Part shown: piece after piece, positions 42,957 through 50,227 of the stretch | Layout of the letters: every line of letters begins with the position of its first letter | Numbering within the stretch: position 1 is the first letter of the stretch | Origin: DASUSH01 sp963785155 | Lineage (GTDB): Bacteria > Actinomycetota > Thermoleophilia > Solirubrobacterales > 70-9 | Reading direction: 5' to 3' | NCBI GenBank assembly: GCA_963785155.1 | Contig: CAWAUB010000004.1 | Location: forward strand, 248,001-312,000 | DNA length: 64,000 bases | Position numbers and translations under genes: made by a program | The notes under the pieces: generated by a model | What the model was told of the DNA's origin: nothing | Databases searched by the model: none | What the model saw: only the letters and a program-made list of their open reading frames with translations

Positions 42957-43585
42957 GGAGCGGGCGGCCCCGGCGCCGGTGGCGGCGGTCCTCCCGGCGG
43001 CCCGCGTTCCTGCCGGCGCCGCTTCAGGTACGCGATCCCCGCCCGGATTCGCTTCCAGAGGAAGATGACGAGGCCGATGCCGAGGATGAGCAGGATCGCG
43101 GCGATCGACGCTGCGGCTACCGGGTTCTCGACCGCGAGGAAGACGACGACGCCGACCATGCCGTCCTCGAGCAGGCTGGCGATGATGTTCGAGGCGGGCT
43201 CGGGCGAGGTGTTGATGCCGAGGCGCAGGCCCGTCTTGACGCCCGCGCTCGCCAGGGCGGTCGTAGCGGAGCCGCCGGCGGCGAAGGCCTGCTCGGCGCC
43301 GACGAGGTCCTCGCCGGAGCCGTAGACGGCGCCGATCGCGCCGGCGATCGCGGGCCGGACGACGATGTGGATCCCGTCCCAGAGGCTGTCGAGGAACGGC
43401 ACCTTGTCGGTGATGAACTCGATCACGAACATCACCCCGGCGACGAGCAGGATCACGTTCCCCTGCAGCTCCTCCGGAACGTCGCCGAATCCCGCGCGGC
43501 CGAGCAGGTTGAGCAGGACGACCGTGGCGTAGGCGTTTACACCCGATGCCCAGCCGGTGCTGAAAAGGGTTGGCGCGAGATCCAA
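42950..43585 (-). CDS. DUF4126 integral membrane protein
   Basis: 211 residues, about five helices. STGWASGVNAYATVVLLNLL, LLVAGVMFVIEFITDKVPFL, DSLWDGIHIVVRPAIAGAIG and FAAGGSATTALASAGVKTGL are the recurrent DUF4126 motifs. The C-terminus is cytoplasmic, basic then Pro/Gly-rich (ERGPPGGPPPPAPGPPAPG). Function unknown. It is convergent with the PaaI gene, and its TAG lies inside the right arm of repeat B. The next gene on the same strand ends 22 bp upstream. Confidence 0.88.
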   Translation of the reverse strand: MDLAPTLFSTGWASGVNAYATVVLLNLLGRAGFGDVPEELQGNVILLVAGVMFVIEFITDKVPFLDSLWDGIHIVVRPAIAGAIGAVYGSGEDLVGAEQAFAAGGSATTALASAGVKTGLRLGINTSPEPASNIIASLLEDGMVGVVVFLAVENPVAAASIAAILLILGIGLVIFLWKRIRAGIAYLKRRRQERGPPGGPPPPAPGPPAPG

Positions 43586-43606
43586 GGTCGAGTCCCGGCC
43601 GGGACT

Positions 43607-44035
43607 CTACGGCGGGCTGGCGTCGGTCATCTCGACCGCCCCGAAGCCGTCGAGCGGCCCGTCGACGAAGAAGATCTCCATCGTGATGTCGGGGTCGACA
43701 TGCGCCTGGCTGAGGAAGGCGAGCACCTTGCGCCCGGTCAACTCTTCGATCGCCTCTTGATACTTCACGCCCATCATCTGCTGGAAGTCGCGACGCATCG
43801 CGACGACCCGCTCGCCCTCGCCGCTGTCCATCATCGTCTGCTCGATCGGGATCATCCCGTCGCGCATGACGCAGACGACCAGGTCATCCATCACGTAGGT
43901 CTTCGCCCGCATCGGGCCGCGGCCGTAGCTCTCGCGGAGGATCTGGACGATCCGCTGGGAGATCGCCGAGAGCAGCTCGCCGCCCGCGAGCTGTGCAGGC
44001 TCCTCCTCGGATTCCCGATTCTCGTCCGTCAACAA
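43607..44035 (-). CDS. MpsC-like (DUF2294) protein
   Basis: 142 residues. LSAISQRIVQILRESYGRGP, MRAKTYVMDDLVVCVMRDGM, IPIEQTMMDSGEGERVVAMR and MMGVKYQEAIEELTGRKVLA match the DUF2294/MpsC family, named from a Staphylococcus cation-translocating system though most members are single soluble proteins of unknown role. VLAFLSQAHVDPDITMEIFF is also characteristic. The start is TTG 44035 or 44032. The upstream gene is divergent. It lies just upstream of DUF4126 and is probably co-transcribed with it. Confidence 0.85.
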   Translation of the reverse strand: MLTDENRESEEEPAQLAGGELLSAISQRIVQILRESYGRGPMRAKTYVMDDLVVCVMRDGMIPIEQTMMDSGEGERVVAMRRDFQQMMGVKYQEAIEELTGRKVLAFLSQAHVDPDITMEIFFVDGPLDGFGAVEMTDASPP

Positions 44036-44154
44036 GCGAACCCCCGCGGGGATTGTAGATCCGTGCGACCATGAAGTCCAGCACCGCCCGGTGGCCCTCT
44101 GCTTCTCTCAGCCCTCGCGCGCCCTTCCTCGAGAGGAACGGAACGGAGAGCTCC

Positions 44155-44418
44155 ATGAACGACGCCGCCGAATTCGAGGGCTGGTTGCGTAGCGCGCAGG
44201 GATGGGCCGAGGCCTCGCTGGCCCTGGTATCCGCCTCAACCGTCCTGAGCACGGACTCGCTTGACCTCGCCGATCACCTCGACGGGGCTAAGCACGACGG
44301 TCTGCCGGCGCAGCTGCGCGACCTCGCCGCAGCCGTCGAGCGGGACTCCAGCGAGCACCGCGACCGCTATCTGGCCACCGCCGCCGATCTCGAGCAGTAC
44401 CGGGACGTCCTCGGCTGA
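44155..44418 (+). CDS. Small hypothetical protein
   Basis: 87 residues from ATG 44155, which has GGAGAG 7 nt upstream; an in-frame ATG at 44071 would add a less natural Ser/Arg-rich extension. The sequence is acidic and helical (NDAAEFEGWLRSAQGWAEAS, LRDLAAAVERDSSEHRDRYL) with no cysteines, signal or membrane helix. I recognise no family. It is followed after 160 nt by a diguanylate cyclase gene on the same strand. Confidence 0.55.
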   Translation: MNDAAEFEGWLRSAQGWAEASLALVSASTVLSTDSLDLADHLDGAKHDGLPAQLRDLAAAVERDSSEHRDRYLATAADLEQYRDVLG

Positions 44419-44583
44419 TCGAAAAAGATCCCCGGACACCTGTACAGTTCCCCATGGTCGCTCAGACGCTGCCACCGGCGGCGCACGAGACGACCCTCAT
44501 CCAACGAGACGGGTTGGAGGTCACCCTGAGGTGGCCCGGCACCTTGGCTCGCGGCAATAGCAGCGTGCCCGAGGGAGATCGCG

Positions 44584-45714
44584 TTGGAAAAACCCGAGTT
44601 GAGCGTGGCGGGCTTTCGAGCGCTCGCCGAAGAAGGGTCGAGCGCCGCGATCGTCGTCGATTGCTTCGCGGAAGCACTCGATGCCGTCGAGGCGGTGCTG
44701 GTCCTGCACGGGGATCCACCCGTCGAGATCCGTTCGAGCTCGTCCTCCGACGAACCCGACGGACCCGAGCTGCAACGCCTGCGTGAAGTGTTCATGCCCC
44801 GCCTCAAGGAGCCCGACGAGGCGACCATCGATATCCATCGGCGGGACGACGGTAACGGTGACGGAGACGCTTGGTATGCCGTTGGCGCGTCGATCCTCAC
44901 TCCGGCAGGCATCACCGGCGCGATCGGTGCGCGGTTCTCCGGGAAGCCCGAGAAGCCGCTCCCGGTCTGCCTAGCGATCGCGAAGGCCTACGCCGCTACC
45001 GCCGGCCTGTGCACGAACCCGGTCGACGGGATCTCCCTGGCGCTCGGGTCCTCGCGGCTCGACCCGCTCACGATGTGCCTGCAACTGGGGGCGATGATCG
45101 AGTCGATCGAGGCGGAGATAACCCGTTCGGAGCGCCTCGGCCACGAACTCTCCTGCCTGTTCATCGACCTCGACGGATTCAAGGCGGTGAACGACGGCGA
45201 CGGACATCTCGCCGGCAATCGCGTACTTGCGAGAGCCGGCGACCTGCTTGCGACGGGGGCCAGGAAATACGACCAGGTGGCGCGCTTCGGCGGCGACGAG
45301 TTCCTCGTCCTGCTGCCGGAGACCCGCCTGCGGGAGGCGGAGGGCCTTGCGGCGAGGCTCTGCAAGCGACTTGCAAGCGGCCTGGCCGAGATGACCGACA
45401 TCGAGATCACGGCGTCCGCCGGAGTCGTGCAATGGCAATACGGGGTACGCGCCGAGCAGATGATCGAGGCGGCGGACACGGCGATGCGCGACGCGAAGTC
45501 AGCCGGCGGGGGCCAGGTGTTCGTCGATCCGGGCTCCGCCTCCCGCCAGGCCGGCGAGCCGCTTCACTCCGCGACGGAGATCATCAGCGAGCGCTACGCC
45601 CGGGCGCGAAAGCCAAGCGACGAGGAGATCCAGCAGCTCATGCGGCAGCACGAGCTCACCGAGGCCGAGGCGATCCTCTTGGCCGCGGGACGGCTCCGCC
45701 GGCCCCCGGCTTGA
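44584..45714 (+). CDS. GGDEF-domain diguanylate cyclase
   Basis: 376 residues from TTG 44584 (GAGGGAG upstream). The N-terminal 150 residues look like a divergent GAF-type sensor (SAAIVVDCFAEALDAVEAVL). The GGDEF domain spans about 170-330: LSCLFIDLDGFKAVNDGDGH, the catalytic FGGDEFLVLLPETRL and AGVVQWQYGVRAEQMIEAAD. It should make cyclic di-GMP; no RxxD inhibitory site is evident just before GGDEF. A small open frame at 44454-44583 (VAQTLPPAAHETTLIQRDGL) may be its true N-terminus if a base was lost near 44570. Confidence 0.88.
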   Translation: MEKPELSVAGFRALAEEGSSAAIVVDCFAEALDAVEAVLVLHGDPPVEIRSSSSSDEPDGPELQRLREVFMPRLKEPDEATIDIHRRDDGNGDGDAWYAVGASILTPAGITGAIGARFSGKPEKPLPVCLAIAKAYAATAGLCTNPVDGISLALGSSRLDPLTMCLQLGAMIESIEAEITRSERLGHELSCLFIDLDGFKAVNDGDGHLAGNRVLARAGDLLATGARKYDQVARFGGDEFLVLLPETRLREAEGLAARLCKRLASGLAEMTDIEITASAGVVQWQYGVRAEQMIEAADTAMRDAKSAGGGQVFVDPGSASRQAGEPLHSATEIISERYARARKPSDEEIQQLMRQHELTEAEAILLAAGRLRRPPA

Positions 45715-45731
45715 ACCCTTAGCTCAGCCGG

Positions 45732-46895
45732 TTAGTTCAGGCGCTCGACCAGCATCGCCTGGCCCTGGCCGCCGGCGACGCACATCGTCTCGAGCCCGAT
45801 CGTCTCGTCGTCGGTTTCGAGCGCGTTCAGCAGGGTGCCCATGATCCGTGCACCGGTCATCCCGAACGGGTGGCCGAGGGCGATCGCTCCGCCGTGGGTG
45901 TTGAGCTTCTCGAGCGGAATCTCGCACTTCTCCATGATCGGGATCACCTGCGCGGCGAACGCCTCGTTCAGCTCGACCCGGCCGACGTCGGGCATCGTCA
46001 TCCCGGCGCGCTGGAGCACGTTGTGGACCGCGCCGATCGGGGCGACGCCCATGATCTCCGGCTCGAGCGCGCTGGTCGCCGAGGTGATGATCCGGGCGCG
46101 GGGCTCGAGGCCGAGCTCCTTCGCCTTGTCCTCCGACATCACGAGGACCGCCGCGGCGCCGTCGTTCAGCGGGCATGAGTTGCCGGCCGTGACGCCGCCG
46201 CCGCCCTCGAAGGCCTCGGGCAGCTCGGCGAGCTTCTCGTAGCTCGAGCTCGCGCGGGGGCCGTCGTCCTTGTCCACCTTGGTGCCATCGGATGTGGTGA
46301 CCGCGACGATCTCGCGATCGAAGTAGCCGGACTCCTGTGACTCGACGGCGAGCTCCTGCGAGCGCTGCGCGTAGTGGTCCATGTCCTCGCGCTTGACGCC
46401 GAACTTCTTCGCCACGTTGACCGCCGTGTCGCCCATCCCGATATACGCGTCGGGATCGCCGTTGTTGCCCTGGAGCCGCTCGTTCTGGTCGGCGGCGCCG
46501 GCGGCTTCCTGGCGCTCGTTGAACTTGCTGACCCACTCGACTCCGGAGGCGATGTAGACGTCGCCCTCTCCGGCCTTGACCGCGTTGCCGGCCTGGCGGA
46601 TCGCCTCGAGGCTGGAGGCGCAGTAGCGCGAGATGGTCGTGCCGTTCACCGACATCGGCAGCTTCTCCGAGAGCAGCACCATGATCCGGGCGATGTTGAA
46701 GGCCTGAACGCCCTGCGGCAGGCCGCATCCGGCGTACACCTCCTCGACCGACTCGGGGTCGACATCGGGATTGCGCTCGAGGAGCTGATCGATTGCGAAG
46801 GCGCCCATCTCGTCCGGTCGCATCGCGGCCAGCGAGCCCTTGAAGGCGCGGCCGATCGGGGTCCGGACGGTGTCGACGATTACTGCTTCGGGCAT
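45732..46895 (-). CDS. Acetyl-CoA C-acyltransferase (thiolase)
   Basis: 387 residues. Catalytic Cys in ISRYCASSLEAIRQAGNAV, His in NEAFAAQ and HGGAIALGHPFGMTGARI, and the final Cys in LETMCVAGGQGQAMLVERLN give the full thiolase triad. Probably degradative (beta-oxidation) type, which fits the acyl-CoA dehydrogenase, thioesterases and crotonase in the window. ATG 46895 has a good Shine-Dalgarno (GAGAGGAACGC). It is divergent from the rhodanese gene and convergent with the diguanylate cyclase. Confidence 0.95.
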   Translation of the reverse strand: MPEAVIVDTVRTPIGRAFKGSLAAMRPDEMGAFAIDQLLERNPDVDPESVEEVYAGCGLPQGVQAFNIARIMVLLSEKLPMSVNGTTISRYCASSLEAIRQAGNAVKAGEGDVYIASGVEWVSKFNERQEAAGAADQNERLQGNNGDPDAYIGMGDTAVNVAKKFGVKREDMDHYAQRSQELAVESQESGYFDREIVAVTTSDGTKVDKDDGPRASSSYEKLAELPEAFEGGGGVTAGNSCPLNDGAAAVLVMSEDKAKELGLEPRARIITSATSALEPEIMGVAPIGAVHNVLQRAGMTMPDVGRVELNEAFAAQVIPIMEKCEIPLEKLNTHGGAIALGHPFGMTGARIMGTLLNALETDDETIGLETMCVAGGQGQAMLVERLN

Positions 46896-47025
46896 GCGTT
46901 CCTCTCTTGAAGTTCGAACAGGCGGGGCGGGAACAAGGATATGGGCGAAAATGAGTTTCGAGTCAATGACCTCCGACGAGCATATGCGGGGCGCGAACGA
47001 TTTTCGGCGGACTTTTTCTGCTCCA

Positions 47026-47349
47026 ATGAGCGTAGAGGGACCGAACGAGATCGCCGCCGAAGACCTCGCCGCGCGCGCCGAGGCCGGCGACGTGCAGATC
47101 ATCGACGTGCGCACCGACGAGGAGTGGGCCGAGGGCCGGATCGCGGGGTCGCGGCACCTCGAGCTGAACGAGCTGACCGCCGCGGCCGAGTCGATCGAGA
47201 AGGACACCGCGGTCGTCTTCGTCTGCTCGGGCGGCAACCGCTCGGCGATGGCCGCCGAGGCCTTCCGCACCGCCGGATTCGAGGCATTCAGCCTCGCCGA
47301 TGGCCTCAAGGCCTGGTCGGACGCGGGGCGCAAGCTCGAGACCGGCTGA
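47026..47349 (+). CDS. Single-domain rhodanese-like sulfurtransferase
   Basis: 107 residues. The domain reads IAAEDLAARAEAGDVQIIDV, RTDEEWAEGRIAGSRHLELN and the active-site loop VFVCSGGNRSAMAAEAFRTA, with Cys in the CSGGNRS loop that carries persulfide. GFEAFSLADGLKAWSDAGRK completes the fold. It may transfer sulfur from thiosulfate or persulfide donors. ATG 47026 is chosen because upstream in-frame residues overlap the divergent thiolase gene region. The next gene follows after 33 nt. Confidence 0.9.
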   Translation: MSVEGPNEIAAEDLAARAEAGDVQIIDVRTDEEWAEGRIAGSRHLELNELTAAAESIEKDTAVVFVCSGGNRSAMAAEAFRTAGFEAFSLADGLKAWSDAGRKLETG

Positions 47350-47382
47350 GGCCTGTCTGAAGGGCTAGCCTGGCGCGCGGAA

Positions 47383-48009
47383 ATGGCGAGGTTCTCGATC
47401 AGAAAGGGCTCGAAGGAGGCACCCGATGGGCCGCCTCCGCCCCCCGGCGCGCCCGCGCCGGGCACTCAGCCGCCAGCCCAGCCGACGGCGGCGAGCCAGC
47501 AGCCGGGCACCGATCCCGGCACCGGCGCCCCCACGACCGGGTCGAACCCCGCGCTGACCGGCCCCGAGCCGTCCATCCCCGAGCGTCTAGAGGGCCAGCG
47601 CGCCTGGATCGCCCAGCTCGACCGCCGCATCGGCGTCCGCACCTACGCCGGCGCCGCAGCGCTCGTGATCGCGCTTGCCGCCGCGGCGGTCGCGCTAGTC
47701 CTCGTCCTCCAGCTCCAGGACGAGGCGGCGACCACCGACGACGTCACCGCGCTAGAGGCGCAGATCGAGGAGGTCAACGACACGGCGGCCGACGCCGCCC
47801 AGGAGGACGTCCAGGACCTGAGCGAGCGGCTCGGCGCGCTCGAGACCGAGGTGGCGGAGTTCACCTCCGGCCAGGACTCGACGGACCAGGAGATCTCGGT
47901 GATCCAGGACGACATCCAGGACCTGCGCGACCAGATCGCCGACCTCGACCAGGACTCCGGCGGCTCCTCCGGTGACGTCGCCGACACCGGCGATATCGAA
48001 AACCCGTAG
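47383..48009 (+). CDS. Single-pass membrane protein with proline-rich tail and coiled coil
   Basis: 208 residues. A cytoplasmic Pro/Gly/Thr-rich stretch (GPPPPPGAPAPGTQPPAQPT) precedes EGQRAWIAQLDRRIGVRTYA, one membrane helix (AAALVIALAAAAVALVLVLQ) and a long acidic coiled coil (DVTALEAQIEEVNDTAADAA to ISVIQDDIQDLRDQIADLDQ). The design (disordered tail, helix, extracytoplasmic coiled coil) suggests a scaffold or envelope protein. I know no function. Repeat element C starts 17 nt after its stop. Confidence 0.7.
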   Translation: MARFSIRKGSKEAPDGPPPPPGAPAPGTQPPAQPTAASQQPGTDPGTGAPTTGSNPALTGPEPSIPERLEGQRAWIAQLDRRIGVRTYAGAAALVIALAAAAVALVLVLQLQDEAATTDDVTALEAQIEEVNDTAADAAQEDVQDLSERLGALETEVAEFTSGQDSTDQEISVIQDDIQDLRDQIADLDQDSGGSSGDVADTGDIENP

Positions 48010-48026
48010 GGCTCGGTCGCGCTACA

Positions 48027-48322
48027 GGCGAGGGACGAAAGCGCTGCGTCCGCGTCGCGAGGCGCCGAGGTCGCGGGCACGTAGGGAAGGTGGATCGGCG
48101 CTCACGGCGGAGTCTGAGCCGCGGACGCTAAAATAGTCCATGGCGTACTGCAACGTCAAGCGGCGACGATCGGAGCGCCTGGACACTAGACCACCCATGG
48201 TCGTTAGACGTCCAAGCGATGGCTCGCGACGCATCACGGCCTCGCCCGGTCCGATCCTTCCCTTACGTGCCCGCGACCACGGCGCCTCGCGGCGCGGAAG
48301 CGGGGCTTCCGTCCCTCAGCCC
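48027..48322. repeat. Inverted-pair repeat element, locus C
   Basis: Fills the 312-bp gap between two convergent genes. Left arm 48027-48100 and right arm 48247-48322 (reverse orientation) share AGGGACGAAAGCG/AGGGACGGAAGC outside, CGCGAGGCGCCGAGGTCGCG in the middle and CACGTAGGGAAGG or CACGTAAGGGAAGG inside. The right arm touches the channel gene's stop codon. The centre has a hairpin at 48180-48214 (TGGAC with GTCCA, enclosing GACCA with TGGTC). The left arm is the copy closest to the family consensus. Confidence 0.9.
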
Positions 48323-49230
48323 TAAGGGCGCATTCGCGCCTTGGAGGAAATCGAGGACGTTTCGTCCCCGACGCCCAGCTCGGCCTCGAGTTGCTCGAGC
48401 GCTTCGCGCAGGGCGTGTATCCGCAGCGCCGCACGCTCGCGGGCGTTGTAAGAGGCGCCGGCCTCGTCGAGATCGTGGTCCAGGTCCGAACCGGCGCCCG
48501 TGAGCACGGACTCCAGCGCCTCGTCGCGGCGGGCCTCCTCGATCGAGTTGATGATGATCGCGATCAGGACGTTGATCACGAGGAACGAGGCCACGAGTAC
48601 GTAGGAGACGAAGAAGATCCAGGCCTGCGGATAGACCGCGGTCGCCTCCTCCATGTATTGGGGGAAGTTCTCCAGGGTCATGACCACGAACAGGGTCAGC
48701 ATCGACTCGCCGATCGTGCCCCAGTGCGCAGGGATTTCATCGTGGAAGAGGATCCAGCCGACCATGCCGTAGACGTAGAGCAGGAGCAGGCCGACGAACG
48801 CCATCGTCCCGATTGGCAGCAGGCTCTTCACCATGCCGCGCATCAGCACCCTCAGGTCGGGCAGGACGCTGACCACGCGCACAACCCGCAGCAGGCGGAT
48901 GAGCCGGAGCAGGGTCACGTTCTCGCGCAGGAACGGGATGAAGGCGGCGCCGATGACGATGAAGTCGAAGACGTTCCAGCCCTCGCGGAAGAAGTCGCGG
49001 TAGCCGCGCAGGCCCGGTCCGTAGGCGAGGATCCGGATGATCAGCTCGACGACGAAGACGCCGAGGAAGACGCCGTCGAGCACGAGCAGGAAGTCCCCCG
49101 CCTCCCGCTCGATCTCCTCGTAGGTCTGCAGCCCGAGGACGATCGCGTTGGCGACGATCACGGCCAGGATGAAGCCCTGGAACCGTCCCGAGTCGGCGAT
49201 CCGGGAGCATCTTTCGCAAAGGCGGGTCAT
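48322..49230 (-). CDS. Voltage-gated cation channel (bacterial Nav-like, six helices)
   Basis: 302 residues. S1 is GFILAVIVANAIVLGLQTYE; S4 carries regularly spaced Arg residues (LLRLIRLLRVVRVVSVLPDL); the pore segment SMLTLFVVMTLENFPQYMEE replaces the Nav filter TLESW with TLENF; S6 is VASFLVINVLIAIIINSIEE. A C-terminal coiled coil (RERAALRIHALREALEQLEA) should hold the tetramer. The filter suggests Na+ or mixed cation selectivity, which sequence alone cannot settle. Starts at 49230 or at upstream codons up to 49296 are possible. The stop abuts repeat C. Confidence 0.92.
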   Translation of the reverse strand: MTRLCERCSRIADSGRFQGFILAVIVANAIVLGLQTYEEIEREAGDFLLVLDGVFLGVFVVELIIRILAYGPGLRGYRDFFREGWNVFDFIVIGAAFIPFLRENVTLLRLIRLLRVVRVVSVLPDLRVLMRGMVKSLLPIGTMAFVGLLLLYVYGMVGWILFHDEIPAHWGTIGESMLTLFVVMTLENFPQYMEEATAVYPQAWIFFVSYVLVASFLVINVLIAIIINSIEEARRDEALESVLTGAGSDLDHDLDEAGASYNARERAALRIHALREALEQLEAELGVGDETSSISSKARMRP

Positions 49231-49392
49231 CGAAGCGCGGAATAGTCGCACGAACCGTGCTTGGACGCGCTTGTGCGGATCCGCACCCGCACGCACGAAT
49301 TGTGTCTGACGGATGATCTACGGTCGCCTCAACGACCCAGGGGTGTGCGTACGCATAAGCGGCTCACGCCCCGGAATCGGGAAGGAGAACGC

Positions 49393-49539
49393 ATGCCTGA
49401 GGGTTATTGCGTCAAGGAGCGTAAGAAGGTCGAGATCAAGGACCCCCAGCAGGTGACGATGAAGAACGGTCGTCCGGCCATTCAGGGCACGTGCCCTGAC
49501 TGTGGGACGAAGATCTTCAAGATCGGGAAGCTCGATTAG
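49393..49539 (+). CDS. DUF5679 mini-protein with Cys-x2-Cys
   Basis: 48 residues preceded by GGAAGGAGAAC, a very strong Shine-Dalgarno. The sequence (EGYCVKERKKVEIKDPQQVT, then GTCPDCGTKIFKIGK) is a zinc-ribbon-like DUF5679 protein with three visible cysteines. Small size, strong start signal and a dedicated terminator suggest high expression. The role is unknown; nucleic-acid binding is a guess. Confidence 0.88.
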   Translation: MPEGYCVKERKKVEIKDPQQVTMKNGRPAIQGTCPDCGTKIFKIGKLD

Positions 49540-49544
49540 TCAGC

Positions 49545-49573
49545 GATCCGCCGGCCTGGTCCGCCGGCGGATC
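49545..49573 (+). terminator. Perfect 11-bp terminator hairpin
   Basis: GATCCGCCGGC (49545-49555) pairs exactly with GCCGGCGGATC (49563-49573) around a 7-nt loop, six nt after the DUF5679 stop. It is followed by TAGTTCTTCTC, a mildly T-rich tail. It may also serve the convergent acyltransferase gene, which ends at 49583. Confidence 0.9.
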
Positions 49574-49582
49574 TAGTTCTTC

Positions 49583-50212
49583 TCAGTTGTCAGTGATTTG
49601 TCGCAGGGCGGCGCGGCGGCCCGCTGGAGTCGGCGGAACCCGTTCGCGCAGCTCGGCGAGCAGCCGTTCCGCAAGCTCGGCGTGGTCCTCTCCGGGCGCG
49701 GGCTGGCTGCGGCGCGGCTCGAACAGGTCGACGCTGATCCGTGGGCGCCGCGGGAACCGCGCGTAATCGGTCGCACCTGAAACCGCGCAGAGGACCACCG
49801 TCACGCCCGGGCAGCTCGTCGCGAGCCTGCCGACGCCGCTGCGCGCCCGCAGCCGCTCGCCGCGCGAGAGCTTGCCCTCGGGAAATATGCAGACGGCCGC
49901 GCCGTCGCGCAGCGCATCCGTCGCCTTGGCGAGCGCGCCCGCATCGCCGGCGCCACGTTCAATCGGGATCTGACCGAGGCCGTAGAGGACCGGGCCCAGG
50001 CCGGGGATCTTCCACAGGTTCGCCCGTGCCAGGAACCGGAGGTGGCGACGCTTGCGCAGGGCGACGCCGACCGCGACCGGGTCCCACTGGCTGTCGTGGT
50101 TGGGGACGACGAGCACGGGCCCGTCGGCCGGAATGCACTCCAGGCCGCTGACGCGCAACCGGCCCCACCAGGCCGATGGCAGCAGCAGTCGGGAAACGAT
50201 CGAGTAGAGCAA
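49583..50212 (-). CDS. PlsC-type 1-acylglycerol-3-phosphate acyltransferase family protein
   Basis: 209 residues. The catalytic VVPNHDSQWDPVAVGVALRK (NHxxxxD), LWKIPGLGPVLYGLGQIPIE, and the FPEG block CIFPEGKLSRGERLRARSGV are characteristic. It transfers acyl chains to lysophospholipids at the inner membrane. No clear transmembrane helix beyond the N-terminal region (LYSIVSRLLLPSAWWGRLRV). It lies 15 bp downstream of a GGDEF/HD-GYP gene and is divergent from none; probably it is the second gene of that transcript. Confidence 0.9.
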   Translation of the reverse strand: MLYSIVSRLLLPSAWWGRLRVSGLECIPADGPVLVVPNHDSQWDPVAVGVALRKRRHLRFLARANLWKIPGLGPVLYGLGQIPIERGAGDAGALAKATDALRDGAAVCIFPEGKLSRGERLRARSGVGRLATSCPGVTVVLCAVSGATDYARFPRRPRISVDLFEPRRSQPAPGEDHAELAERLLAELRERVPPTPAGRRAALRQITDN

Positions 50213-50227
50213 GCTCGGCGGAGCTTG

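Noticed and set aside
45717..45737. Stretch CCTTAGCTCAGCCGGTTAG resembling the 5' half of a tRNA (D-arm)
   Set aside because: The D-stem is not closed (GAGC is missing) and no anticodon arm, T-arm or CCA end follows; downstream bases are the 3' end of the thiolase gene. Chance likeness.
31752..48322. CRISPR-like interpretation of the recurrent intergenic sequence
   Set aside because: Copies are inverted pairs about 5-11 kb apart, not regularly spaced direct repeats, and no cas gene is present.
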